From: Rhizobium laguerreae
Lineage (GTDB): Bacteria; Pseudomonadota; Alphaproteobacteria; Rhizobiales; Rhizobiaceae
DNA: 64,000 bases
Assembly (NCBI RefSeq): GCF_002008165.1
Contig: NZ_MRDM01000030.1
Location: forward strand, 434,001 to 498,000
Direction of reading: 5' to 3'
Shown here: one piece after another, positions 51,360 to 59,097 of the stretch
Position numbering within the stretch: the first letter of the stretch is position 1
Layout: each line of letters begins with the position of its first letter
Notes under the pieces: generated by a model
Told to the model about the DNA's origin: nothing
Databases searched by the model: none
Seen by the model: only the letters and a program-made list of their open reading frames with translations
Made by a program: the position numbers and the translations under genes

Positions 51360-52877
51360 ATGAGCTGGACCCCTTCAGGCAGGCATTTCATCGCCGGCGA
51401 GTGGATTGCCGGAACGACGACATTTCGGTCCGAGCCGGCGCATGGGCAGGCACATGACTTCGCTGTCGGCACAACGGAACTGGTCGACCGCGCCTGCCGC
51501 GCTGCTGAAGCTGCCTTTGCAGCATTTTCGGCAACGACACGCGAGGAACGCGCCATTTTCCTCGAGGCAATCGCCGAGGAGATCGACAAGCGTGGCGAGG
51601 CCGTTACCCTCATCGGAACGCAGGAAACCGGACTTCCAGAGGGCCGGCTCAACGGCGAACGTGCTCGTACCACCGGCCAACTCAGATTGTTTGCCGAGCA
51701 TATCCGCAAGGGCGCGCATCTCGACGCGCGCATCGATGCGGCGCAACCGGACCGGCAACCGGCACCGCGCCCCGAGATCCGCCTGGTGCAACGGCCGATC
51801 GGCCCCGTCGCCGTCTTCGGCGCTTCGAATTTTCCGCTGGCATTCTCGACCGCCGGCGGCGATACGGCAGCCGCGCTTGCGGCGGGCTGCCCGGTCGTGG
51901 TGAAGGGACATTCAGCCCATCCCGGCACCGGAGAAATTATCGCCGAGGCGATCGCCGCTGCTAGCGAACGCACCGGAATGCCGGCCGGCGTCTTCAGTCT
52001 GATCCAGGGCGGCCGCCGTGATGTCGGAACGGCTCTGGTGACCCATCCGGCCATCAAAGCAGTTGGCTTTACCGGCTCGCTTGCCGGCGGGCGGGCGCTC
52101 TTTGACCTTTGCGCCCAGCGCCCTGAGCCAATCCCCTTTTTCGGGGAATTGGGCAGCGTTAATCCGATGTTCCTGCTGCCGGCCGCTACCGCTGCCCGGG
52201 CGGAGGCAATCGGTTCAGGCTGGGCTGGTTCACTGACGCTTGGTGCCGGCCAGTTCTGCACCAAACCCGGTATCGCCGTCGTCGTCGACGGGCCGGAGGC
52301 GGACAAGTTCACCAGTGCCGCCAAGGCGGCTCTTGAAAAGGTGGCGACGCAGACGATGCTGACCAACGGCATCGCCACAGCCTATCACGACGGTGTGGAC
52401 CGCCTGCGGGCAAGCAATGCCGTCGCGCCGGTACTCGCTGCAGAGAGTGCCGGCCGGGACGCAGCGCCGAACCTGTTCGAGACCAACGGCTCGGCCTGGC
52501 TTGCCGATCATTCGCTCAGTGAAGAAGTATTCGGTCCTCTCGGTCTCGTCGTACGCGTCGGCTCGCCTGAAAAGATGCTCGCCCTTGCCGAAAGCTTCCA
52601 GGGACAGTTGACCGCGACGATCCATATGGACGACGCCGATCTTGGCCTTGCCCGCGACCTGCTGCCGATCCTCGAAAGAAAGGCGGGCAGATTGCTGGTC
52701 AATGGCTTCCCTACTGGTGTCGAGGTTGTCGATTCCATGGTGCATGGCGGGCCCTACCCGGCCTCGACCAACTTCGGCGCAACAAGCGTCGGGACCATGT
52801 CGATCCGCAGATTTCTGCGACCCGTTGCCTACCAGAATTTCCCCGCGGACCTGTTGCCCCAAGACCTGCGCAATTGA
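51360..52877 (+). CDS. Aldehyde dehydrogenase, 2-oxoglutarate semialdehyde (2,5-dioxovalerate) type
   Basis: A 505-residue NADP-type aldehyde dehydrogenase. The catalytic Cys300 lies in AGQFCTKPG, Glu263 in FGELGSVNP and the nucleotide segment in VAVFGASNFPLAFSTAGGDT with KGHSAHPGT. The length and the SVNPMF context put it with alpha-ketoglutaric semialdehyde dehydrogenases, which oxidise 2,5-dioxopentanoate to 2-oxoglutarate, the last step of the pentonate and aldarate pathways. It fits directly with its neighbour, the KDG-type dehydratase 13 bases downstream. AAGGCTCCGCCGAGGAG precedes the start. Confidence 0.9.
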   Translation: MSWTPSGRHFIAGEWIAGTTTFRSEPAHGQAHDFAVGTTELVDRACRAAEAAFAAFSATTREERAIFLEAIAEEIDKRGEAVTLIGTQETGLPEGRLNGERARTTGQLRLFAEHIRKGAHLDARIDAAQPDRQPAPRPEIRLVQRPIGPVAVFGASNFPLAFSTAGGDTAAALAAGCPVVVKGHSAHPGTGEIIAEAIAAASERTGMPAGVFSLIQGGRRDVGTALVTHPAIKAVGFTGSLAGGRALFDLCAQRPEPIPFFGELGSVNPMFLLPAATAARAEAIGSGWAGSLTLGAGQFCTKPGIAVVVDGPEADKFTSAAKAALEKVATQTMLTNGIATAYHDGVDRLRASNAVAPVLAAESAGRDAAPNLFETNGSAWLADHSLSEEVFGPLGLVVRVGSPEKMLALAESFQGQLTATIHMDDADLGLARDLLPILERKAGRLLVNGFPTGVEVVDSMVHGGPYPASTNFGATSVGTMSIRRFLRPVAYQNFPADLLPQDLRN

Positions 52878-52889
52878 AGGAGTGCCAAA

Positions 52890-53795
52890 TTGATTGCCCC
52901 GACTGAACTTCGCGAGATCATTCGCAACGGCCTGCTGTCCTTCCCTGTCACGCCTTTTGATGCCGAAGACCGGTTTGCCGCCAGGCCATTTTCAGCGCAT
53001 CTGGAATGGCTGTCATCCTACCCCGTTGCCGGCCTGATCGTTGCCGGCGGCACCGGCGAGCTATTCTCGTTGACGCCGGGTGAGGTGGTCGAGGTGGTAA
53101 AGGCCGCCCGCGCCGTGTCCGGCGATGCACCCGTTATTGCCGGATGCGGCTACGGCACGCGGATTGCCTGCGACATGGCGCGCGACATCGAGGCGGCGGG
53201 CGGCGACGGCATTCTTCTGCTGCCGCATTACCTGACCGAGGCGCCGGCAGATGGCATTGCCGCGCGTGTACGGGCCATTTGCAAGGCCACCAATATGGGC
53301 GTCATCGTTTATAATCGTGGCCAGGCGCGGGTTTCGGCCGAGCAGCTTGCTCAGCTTGCCGACGAATGCCCAAATCTGATCGGCTTCAAGGATGGAACCG
53401 GCGACATCGATACGGTACGCCGTGTCACGATCGCGCTCGGGGACCGCCTTTCCTATATTGGCGGCATGCCGACACACGAACTGTTTGCTCAAGCCTATCG
53501 CGGAGCCGGCATGCCGACCTATTCCTCGGCGGTCTTCAATTTCGTGCCTGAAACGGCACTGAGATTCCACAAGGCATTCCTCGCCGGTGAAGACGCGGCC
53601 TGTGAGCAGATGCTGCGCGATTTCTACTATCCCTTTGCCCGCATCCGCGATCGCAAGGCCGGTTATGCTGTTTCTGCGGTCAAGGCAGGCGTGCGTTTGC
53701 GCGGCTTTGATGCCGGTCCGGTGCGGGCGCCGCTGACGGATCTTACCGACGAGGAAGTCGAGATGATGCGCGAACTGATCGCTTCGGCCGGGTAA
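52890..53795 (+). CDS. 5-dehydro-4-deoxyglucarate dehydratase (DapA family)
   Basis: A 301-residue member of the dihydrodipicolinate synthase superfamily, starting at a TTG chosen because AAGGAG stands seven bases before it. Schiff-base Lys167 (LIGFKDGTGD), Tyr141 (VIVYNRG) and the loop AGGTGELFSLT are those of KDG dehydratases, which dehydrate and decarboxylate 5-keto-4-deoxyglucarate to 2,5-dioxopentanoate. It links the TalrD/GalrD enzyme with the semialdehyde dehydrogenase. The protein also resembles KDGlc or 2-keto-3-deoxypentonate dehydratases, so pentonate processing is possible. Confidence 0.9.
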   Translation: MIAPTELREIIRNGLLSFPVTPFDAEDRFAARPFSAHLEWLSSYPVAGLIVAGGTGELFSLTPGEVVEVVKAARAVSGDAPVIAGCGYGTRIACDMARDIEAAGGDGILLLPHYLTEAPADGIAARVRAICKATNMGVIVYNRGQARVSAEQLAQLADECPNLIGFKDGTGDIDTVRRVTIALGDRLSYIGGMPTHELFAQAYRGAGMPTYSSAVFNFVPETALRFHKAFLAGEDAACEQMLRDFYYPFARIRDRKAGYAVSAVKAGVRLRGFDAGPVRAPLTDLTDEEVEMMRELIASAG

Positions 53796-53888
53796 AATTT
53801 CGCGCCTGCCGAGTGGATGCCGGAGCACCGGAAAACGGGACACAGATTTAGTGTGAGGAGCGCCAAAGGCGCATGGGAGGAGAACGAA

Positions 53889-55409
53889 ATGAAACTGCAT
53901 TTGTTAGCTGCCTGCTTTTCAACAACGGTGCTCGCGCTGAGTTTCGGCTCGGCTCAGGCGCAGGATGCCAAGAGCAACGTCACTATTGTGCTTGCCGAAA
54001 CGGTCGATGTCGTCGAGCCCTGTATGGCTGCCCGCCAGGACGTCGGCCGGGTCATTTCTGAAAACGTCAACGAGATGCTGGTGGAATTCGACTACGTCAA
54101 TGGCGGCCTCAAGCCCCGCCTGGCGACGGAATGGTCGAAGATTGACGACGACACCTGGGAGTTCAAGCTGCGCCCGAATGTCAAATGGCACGATGGCAAG
54201 CCGTTCACCGCCAAAGATGTCCAGTTCACCATCGAGCGCAACAAGAACAAGAAGCTCAGCTGTGAGACCGGCGGCAAATATTTCGGCGGCACCGAGTTCA
54301 GCTTCGAAACGCCGGATGCCAACACGATCCGGATTACGACAAAACCGGCGCAACCGATTCTTCCGCTTCTGATGACCGTGATGGCCGTGGAATCGGCCGA
54401 GGCGACACCAGCAGACGAATTCACCCGCAAGCCGATCGGCACTGGCCCCTATACGTTCGACAAATGGGAAATCGGCCAGTCGATCGTGCTGAAACGCAAT
54501 CCGGAATATTGGGGGGAAAAGCCGCAGGTGGAACAGGCGACCTATCTGTTCCGCTCCGACAGCGCCGTTGCTGCCGCCATGGTCGATGCCGGCGAAGCCG
54601 ATATCGTCCCGGCCGTATCCGTGCAGGATGCCACCAACAAGGAAACCGATTTCGCCTATCCGAATTCGGAGACGACATCGCTGCGCATCGATACGCGCGC
54701 AGCACCCCTTAACGACCGGCGCATCCGTGAAGCGATGAACCTCGCTATTGATCGTCAGGCGATGCTCGGAACACTGTTCCCCGAACAGGCCAAGATCGCG
54801 ACACAGCTCGTCGTGCCGACCACGATCGGCTACAATGCCGATATTCCCGCCTGGCCGTATGATCCCGAAAAAGCAAAGGAACTGGTCGCAGCAGCGAAAA
54901 CGGACGGCGTGCCGGTCGATCGCGAGATCCGCATCATCGGCCGTAATGGGCAATATCCCAATGCCACCGAAGCGATGGAAGCGATGATGGCAATGCTTCA
55001 GGAAGTTGGGTTGAACGTAAAGCTCGACATGTATGACGTTTCCGTGTGGAACGGCTACTTCGTCGCACCCTTTGTCGCCGATTCCGGTCCGACGCTGACC
55101 CAGTCGCAGCACGACAATGCGACCGGCGATCCCGTCTTCACCGCATTCGTGAAATACGCGACCGACGGCTCGCACTCCATGGTTCGCGATCCTGCCGTCG
55201 ACGCGCTGATCGCCAAGGCGACGTCTGCCACCGGCGACGAGCGAACAAAACTCTGGAAGGAGCTGTTCGCCAAAGTGAATACCGAAATCATCGCCGACAT
55301 CCCGATGTTCCACATGGTCGGTTTCACCCGCGTCTCGCCGCGTCTCGACTTCAAGCCGACGATCGCGACGAATTCCGAACTGCAGTTGTCGCAGATCCGC
55401 TTCAAGTAA
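53889..55409 (+). CDS. Periplasmic substrate-binding protein, SBP_bac_5 (DppA/OppA) family
   Basis: From the ATG at 53889, with GGGAGGAGAACGAA upstream, the protein has 506 residues. A signal peptide ends in SAQAQ; the mature protein shows EPCMAARQDVGRVISENVNEML, LATEWSKIDDDTWEFKLRPNVKWHDGKPFTAKDV and KRNPEYWG, which are family hallmarks. It is separated by about eight kilobases from the Dpp-type permeases and ATPase (42318-45789), the only complete partner set in view. It probably binds a sugar acid or small peptide. Confidence 0.9.
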   Translation: MKLHLLAACFSTTVLALSFGSAQAQDAKSNVTIVLAETVDVVEPCMAARQDVGRVISENVNEMLVEFDYVNGGLKPRLATEWSKIDDDTWEFKLRPNVKWHDGKPFTAKDVQFTIERNKNKKLSCETGGKYFGGTEFSFETPDANTIRITTKPAQPILPLLMTVMAVESAEATPADEFTRKPIGTGPYTFDKWEIGQSIVLKRNPEYWGEKPQVEQATYLFRSDSAVAAAMVDAGEADIVPAVSVQDATNKETDFAYPNSETTSLRIDTRAAPLNDRRIREAMNLAIDRQAMLGTLFPEQAKIATQLVVPTTIGYNADIPAWPYDPEKAKELVAAAKTDGVPVDREIRIIGRNGQYPNATEAMEAMMAMLQEVGLNVKLDMYDVSVWNGYFVAPFVADSGPTLTQSQHDNATGDPVFTAFVKYATDGSHSMVRDPAVDALIAKATSATGDERTKLWKELFAKVNTEIIADIPMFHMVGFTRVSPRLDFKPTIATNSELQLSQIRFK

Positions 55410-55427
55410 GCCGGGTTGCCGCACTTA

Positions 55428-55460
55428 AGCACGGGCCGCCCGCAAATAGCGGCCCGTGCT
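55428..55460 (+). terminator. Hairpin after the Dpp-type binding-protein gene
   Basis: AGCACGGGCCGC (55428-55439) and its exact complement (55449-55460) form a 12-bp stem with a 9-base loop. Only three T residues follow, so it is either a weak terminator or an mRNA-stabilising hairpin that favours binding-protein expression over the downstream dehydrogenase. Confidence 0.6.
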
Positions 55461-55486
55461 TTCCATGACGTGAGGGAGGAATGCCT

Positions 55487-56542
55487 ATGCCGCTGATTGA
55501 CCGCATTGCCCTGACCCAATTCACCGAGCAGATATTGACCCGCGCCGGCATGGAGCCCGACAAGGCCGAAACGACTGCCGCCGTGCTGGTGGAGGGCGAC
55601 ATGATCGGCCACGAAACCCATGGCGTCAGCCTTTTGAACTGGTATGTCGAGGCGTTGGAGGACGGCTCGCTGGCGAAGTCCGGCAGCTATGAGGTCGTCA
55701 ATGACCGCGGCGCAGCCTTTGTTTGGGACGGCAAATCCCTCCCGGGTGCATGGCTGCTGACCAAGGCGATCGAGCAAGCCTGCGAACGCGTAAGCGATCA
55801 TGGCGTCGTCACCGCCGCGATCCGCAACTGCCATCATACCTGCGCTCTTTCAGCGTTCATGCGGCAGGTGACCGACCGGGGCCTCATCGTGCAGCTGTCG
55901 GTCTCGCATCCCGCTGCAAGCCGCGTTGCGCCCTATGGCGGCACGAAGCCGCTTCTGACGCCAAACCCGATGGCGGCCGGCTTCCCGACGTCCAGGGATC
56001 CGATCCTGATCGACGTCTCGGCCTCGATCACCACCACGACCATGACGCAAAACCTGGCGAAGGCCGGCAAGAAATTTCCTGAGGCCTGGGCTCTCACCGC
56101 CGCAGGCGAGCCGACCGATGATCCACGCGAAGTGACCGAACGGGGCGGGACAATGATGCCTCTTGGCGGCCAGTTGAAGGGGCACAAGGGTTTTGGGCTC
56201 GGGCTGATCGTCGAATTGCTGGGGCAGGGGCTTTCCGGCAAGGGACGGGCCAACACGCCGTCCGGTGTCTTTTCGCAAAGCGCTTTCCTTCAGGTCATCG
56301 ATCCCGCCTTTTTTGCCGGGCTGGATGCCTTTACGGCGCAGTCTGACTTTCTCGCCTCTGCATGCCGCAGCAATCCTCCGGCGCCCTGGAACAATGGCCC
56401 CGTTCGCATGCCGGGCGACAGCGCCGCACGAAAGCGCCGCTCGGCGTTGGAAGAGGGCGTGCCGGTCGGCGAGGTGGCTTGGCAGAAGCTTTGTAAACAT
56501 GCCGAGATCCTGGGCTTGCCTCTTCCTGACGTCGCTGCTTGA
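55487..56542 (+). CDS. Malate/L-lactate/ureidoglycolate-type dehydrogenase (LDH2 family)
   Basis: The start at 55487 (351 residues) is preferred because GGGAGG is then seven bases away; the ATG at 55481 is too close to it. Features are DMIGHETHGVSLLNWY, NCHHTCALSAFM, SHPAASRVAPYGGTKPLLTPNPMAAGFPT and PLGGQLKGHKGFGLGLIVELLG. Family members reduce 2-oxoacids or delta1-piperideine-2-carboxylate with NAD(P)H. It is the last rightward gene of the island and may act on a keto-acid from the acid-sugar pathway or on an imported compound. The substrate is open. Confidence 0.85.
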   Translation: MPLIDRIALTQFTEQILTRAGMEPDKAETTAAVLVEGDMIGHETHGVSLLNWYVEALEDGSLAKSGSYEVVNDRGAAFVWDGKSLPGAWLLTKAIEQACERVSDHGVVTAAIRNCHHTCALSAFMRQVTDRGLIVQLSVSHPAASRVAPYGGTKPLLTPNPMAAGFPTSRDPILIDVSASITTTTMTQNLAKAGKKFPEAWALTAAGEPTDDPREVTERGGTMMPLGGQLKGHKGFGLGLIVELLGQGLSGKGRANTPSGVFSQSAFLQVIDPAFFAGLDAFTAQSDFLASACRSNPPAPWNNGPVRMPGDSAARKRRSALEEGVPVGEVAWQKLCKHAEILGLPLPDVAA

Positions 56543-56600
56543 CGAAAACATCTCGGCTTCGAAACTTCTATCGGTCGCCGCAACGCCCGGTCAGGTGCAA

Positions 56601-58367
56601 TCAGATCGGCCAGACCAATAGCAGGATCGGCACACTGACGACCACCACAATGAGCGAGAGCGGCAGACCCAATCGCGCGTAGTCACCAAACCGATATCCG
56701 CCCGGTCCCATCACGAGCGTGTTGCACTGGTGTCCGATGGGGGTGAGGAAGTCACAGCCGGCTCCAATTGCCACCGCCATCAGAAAAGCATCGGGTCTAA
56801 AGCCCAGCTGCTCGGCAAAGGTCGCGGCGATCGGGGCCATGACCAGAACCGTCGCTGCGTTGTTCAAAAACGGGGTTACGGCCATGGCCGCAACCAGGAT
56901 GAGAGCCAACGCACCGAAGGGCGGGAGCATTTCGGCGGTTCGCGAAAGGAGGTCCGCGATGATGTCGGTGGTTCCTGTGGTCCTGAGCGAGTCGCTGATC
57001 GGAATGAGAGCGGCCAGCATGATCAGAATGGGCGCATCGAGATGCTGATAAACTTCCCGCAAAGGGATGGATCCGGTGACCACCATCAAAAAAGCTGCGG
57101 CGAAAAACGCCGTCGCAACGGGGATCCCGCCAAAGGCCGTGGCCGCCATCGTCGCCAAGAGGATGATGACGGGGACCAGGCCATTGCGGGCGCTGCCGAG
57201 CTTCAGATTTCGTTCGACGAGCGGTAGGCATCCCCACTCGCGCAAAAGATCCGGTAATTTCTGCAGGTTGCCCTGCAGGACCAAGACGTCCCCGTTGCGG
57301 ATCTTGATCTCCCCCAGACGCTCGGTGAAGCGTTTGTCGCGGCGGCTGACGGCAAGAAGGTTGAGGCCGGTATTGTCAAAAAGCGAGACGTCTTTTGCGC
57401 TGACGCCGATCAATCGGGAATGTTCGCCGACAATGGCTTCGACAGAACCTATGTCGCGGCGCGCCTCCGGCTGGTGCTTGCGATCGGACAGTTGAAGCTT
57501 GGCTTCGCTGACGATCTTGTCGAGCGCGCTCTGCTCGCCCTCGATAATAAGCAGGTCGCCATCCTTGAGCACGGTGTCGGGAAGGGGCGTGCGCTTTTGC
57601 CCGCCGCCGCCGATAATGGCGGTGACCATCGCATCGCCGCCGGCAGGTTTCTGCAGCCAGCTGACCGACTGCCCGATCGCCCCGGACGGCGCTGCGACCT
57701 TGGCTTCGGTGGTATAGTTTTTGATCGCTACCGCCTCGTCCATCGATGTCTCTACACGCGATCTTTCAGGCAGCAGCCTGTAGAAGAGCGCCAGAAAAAC
57801 AACGCCGGCGACCGAGAGCGCCAGGCCGACAGGCGTATAGTCAAACATCATGAACGGCTGCCCGGTGATCTCCTCGCGCACCCGGGACACGATGATGTTT
57901 GGCGACGTGCCGATCTGCGTCATGAGCCCTCCAAGCAGGGAGGCGAAAGACATCGGCATCAAGAACATGGACGGCGATACGTTTGACTTTCGCGCCATTT
58001 GCACAGCGACCGGAATCATGATCGCCAGCGCACCGATGTTTTTGATAAAGGCTGACAGGGCTGCGACTATGGCAACCAAGATGATCAGCTGCATCCTTGG
58101 CCCACGTCGTTCGGGCGAAAATCTGCGCAAGGCGACATCCATGATCCCCGATCTGGATATCGCCGCACTCACGATGAGCGCGCTGCCGACGATAATGACG
58201 ATGTCGTCGGCAAAGCCGGTAAAGGCATTTTTGGCGGGGACGACCCCGATAATGATCGCGATGAGAAGTGCGCTCACGGCGACGATATCATATCGATAAC
58301 GATCCCATAGAAACGCACCCATCATCAGCGTGATGACGAGAACGGACAGCCATTGATCCCAGCGCAT
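56601..58367 (-). CDS. SLC13-type sodium/anion symporter with central RCK_C domains
   Basis: A 588-residue membrane protein with N- and C-terminal membrane halves (about 1-205 and 395-588). The two substrate motifs are QIGTSPNIIVSRV and TPIGHQCNTLVMGPGGY, as in the CitT/NadC fold. Between them lie two TrkA-C (RCK_C) domains (about 215-370; each with a D-G-D-L/V-L core such as LKDGDLLIIEGEQ and IRNGDVLVLQGNL). Such proteins transport sulfate, dicarboxylates or related anions. It is convergent with the LDH2 gene and single; a role in uptake of a dicarboxylate from the same island is possible. Confidence 0.88.
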   Translation of the reverse strand: MRWDQWLSVLVITLMMGAFLWDRYRYDIVAVSALLIAIIIGVVPAKNAFTGFADDIVIIVGSALIVSAAISRSGIMDVALRRFSPERRGPRMQLIILVAIVAALSAFIKNIGALAIMIPVAVQMARKSNVSPSMFLMPMSFASLLGGLMTQIGTSPNIIVSRVREEITGQPFMMFDYTPVGLALSVAGVVFLALFYRLLPERSRVETSMDEAVAIKNYTTEAKVAAPSGAIGQSVSWLQKPAGGDAMVTAIIGGGGQKRTPLPDTVLKDGDLLIIEGEQSALDKIVSEAKLQLSDRKHQPEARRDIGSVEAIVGEHSRLIGVSAKDVSLFDNTGLNLLAVSRRDKRFTERLGEIKIRNGDVLVLQGNLQKLPDLLREWGCLPLVERNLKLGSARNGLVPVIILLATMAATAFGGIPVATAFFAAAFLMVVTGSIPLREVYQHLDAPILIMLAALIPISDSLRTTGTTDIIADLLSRTAEMLPPFGALALILVAAMAVTPFLNNAATVLVMAPIAATFAEQLGFRPDAFLMAVAIGAGCDFLTPIGHQCNTLVMGPGGYRFGDYARLGLPLSLIVVVVSVPILLLVWPI

Positions 58368-58642
58368 CTTTGCATCCTGATGGTAGCGATTAACGCTTGA
58401 GCATGGATAACGATGCTTGGTGAGGTGAATTTTTTGTTCCGATACTCACCGCTCTATCTTCTGACAGTTGCGGCGGGTTGATCCCAGGACGCATGCCGAG
58501 GCAGGCGCTACAGGAGCTGGACGGGCCAATGCCGGTATCGAGAAGATCATCTGAGAGACGCTTCACGGCGGTCCTTGAACCGTCGGCGCACAGCCACAAT
58601 ATCATTTCGTCAGGACCATTGGTGGCATGAAAGGAGGAAAAG

Positions 58643-58954
58643 ATGCCGCTGAACGATGTTCCATGGATCCGGCCGGTGACGATCCGGCTGCAGTGCGGTT
58701 TAGAGCGTACCTTCACAGGCGTTTACGACGCCTTGGATTTTCTCGAGAACGAATGGCCGCTGCGTCATGGAGAGCGCCATGAGCGAGCGGTGAAGACGTG
58801 CCGCGGCGCGCTTAACGGGATCATTCCCGGCATCGTCGCGCGTGAGGCCTTCGTGGCGGCCTGTCTCGAAGTCGGAATGCCGGCCGTCCTGGTCCCGTGG
58901 AAGAGGAAGCCCGCTCCGCATCCGCCCCGGCCAGCGCGTCACGCGGCCATCTAG
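58643..58954 (+). CDS. DUF982 domain protein
   Basis: A 103-residue protein preceded by an ideal ribosome binding site (AAAGGAGGAAAAG). The core VTIRLQCGLERTFTGVYDALDFLENEWP and KTCRGALNGIIPGIVAREAFVAACLEVGM match the DUF982 family, which is expanded in Rhizobiaceae. Function unknown. It stands alone, 275 bases from the SLC13 gene, with no recognisable frame in between that I trust, and 143 bases from the ligase gene. Confidence 0.88.
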   Translation: MPLNDVPWIRPVTIRLQCGLERTFTGVYDALDFLENEWPLRHGERHERAVKTCRGALNGIIPGIVAREAFVAACLEVGMPAVLVPWKRKPAPHPPRPARHAAI

Positions 58955-59097
58955 GGTATCAGTGATGACCTCGCCTCCGATGAGGCGAGGTCTTGCCGAA
59001 GCGCGCGTTTTCCCGATGAGCGCCGGTATAAACGCCCTGATGGAACTTCCAGCTGCCAGCCGGCATTTCGCTGTCGGGGCTGCTTTCTGGAGCGATT

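Noticed and set aside
53919..55424. Leftward frame of 501 codons opposite the Dpp-type binding-protein gene
   Set aside because: Shadow of a gene with signal peptide and SBP_bac_5 hallmarks.
58390..58605. Leftward frame of about 71 codons between the SLC13 and DUF982 genes
   Set aside because: No ribosome binding site and no recognised family; it runs through a likely promoter region.
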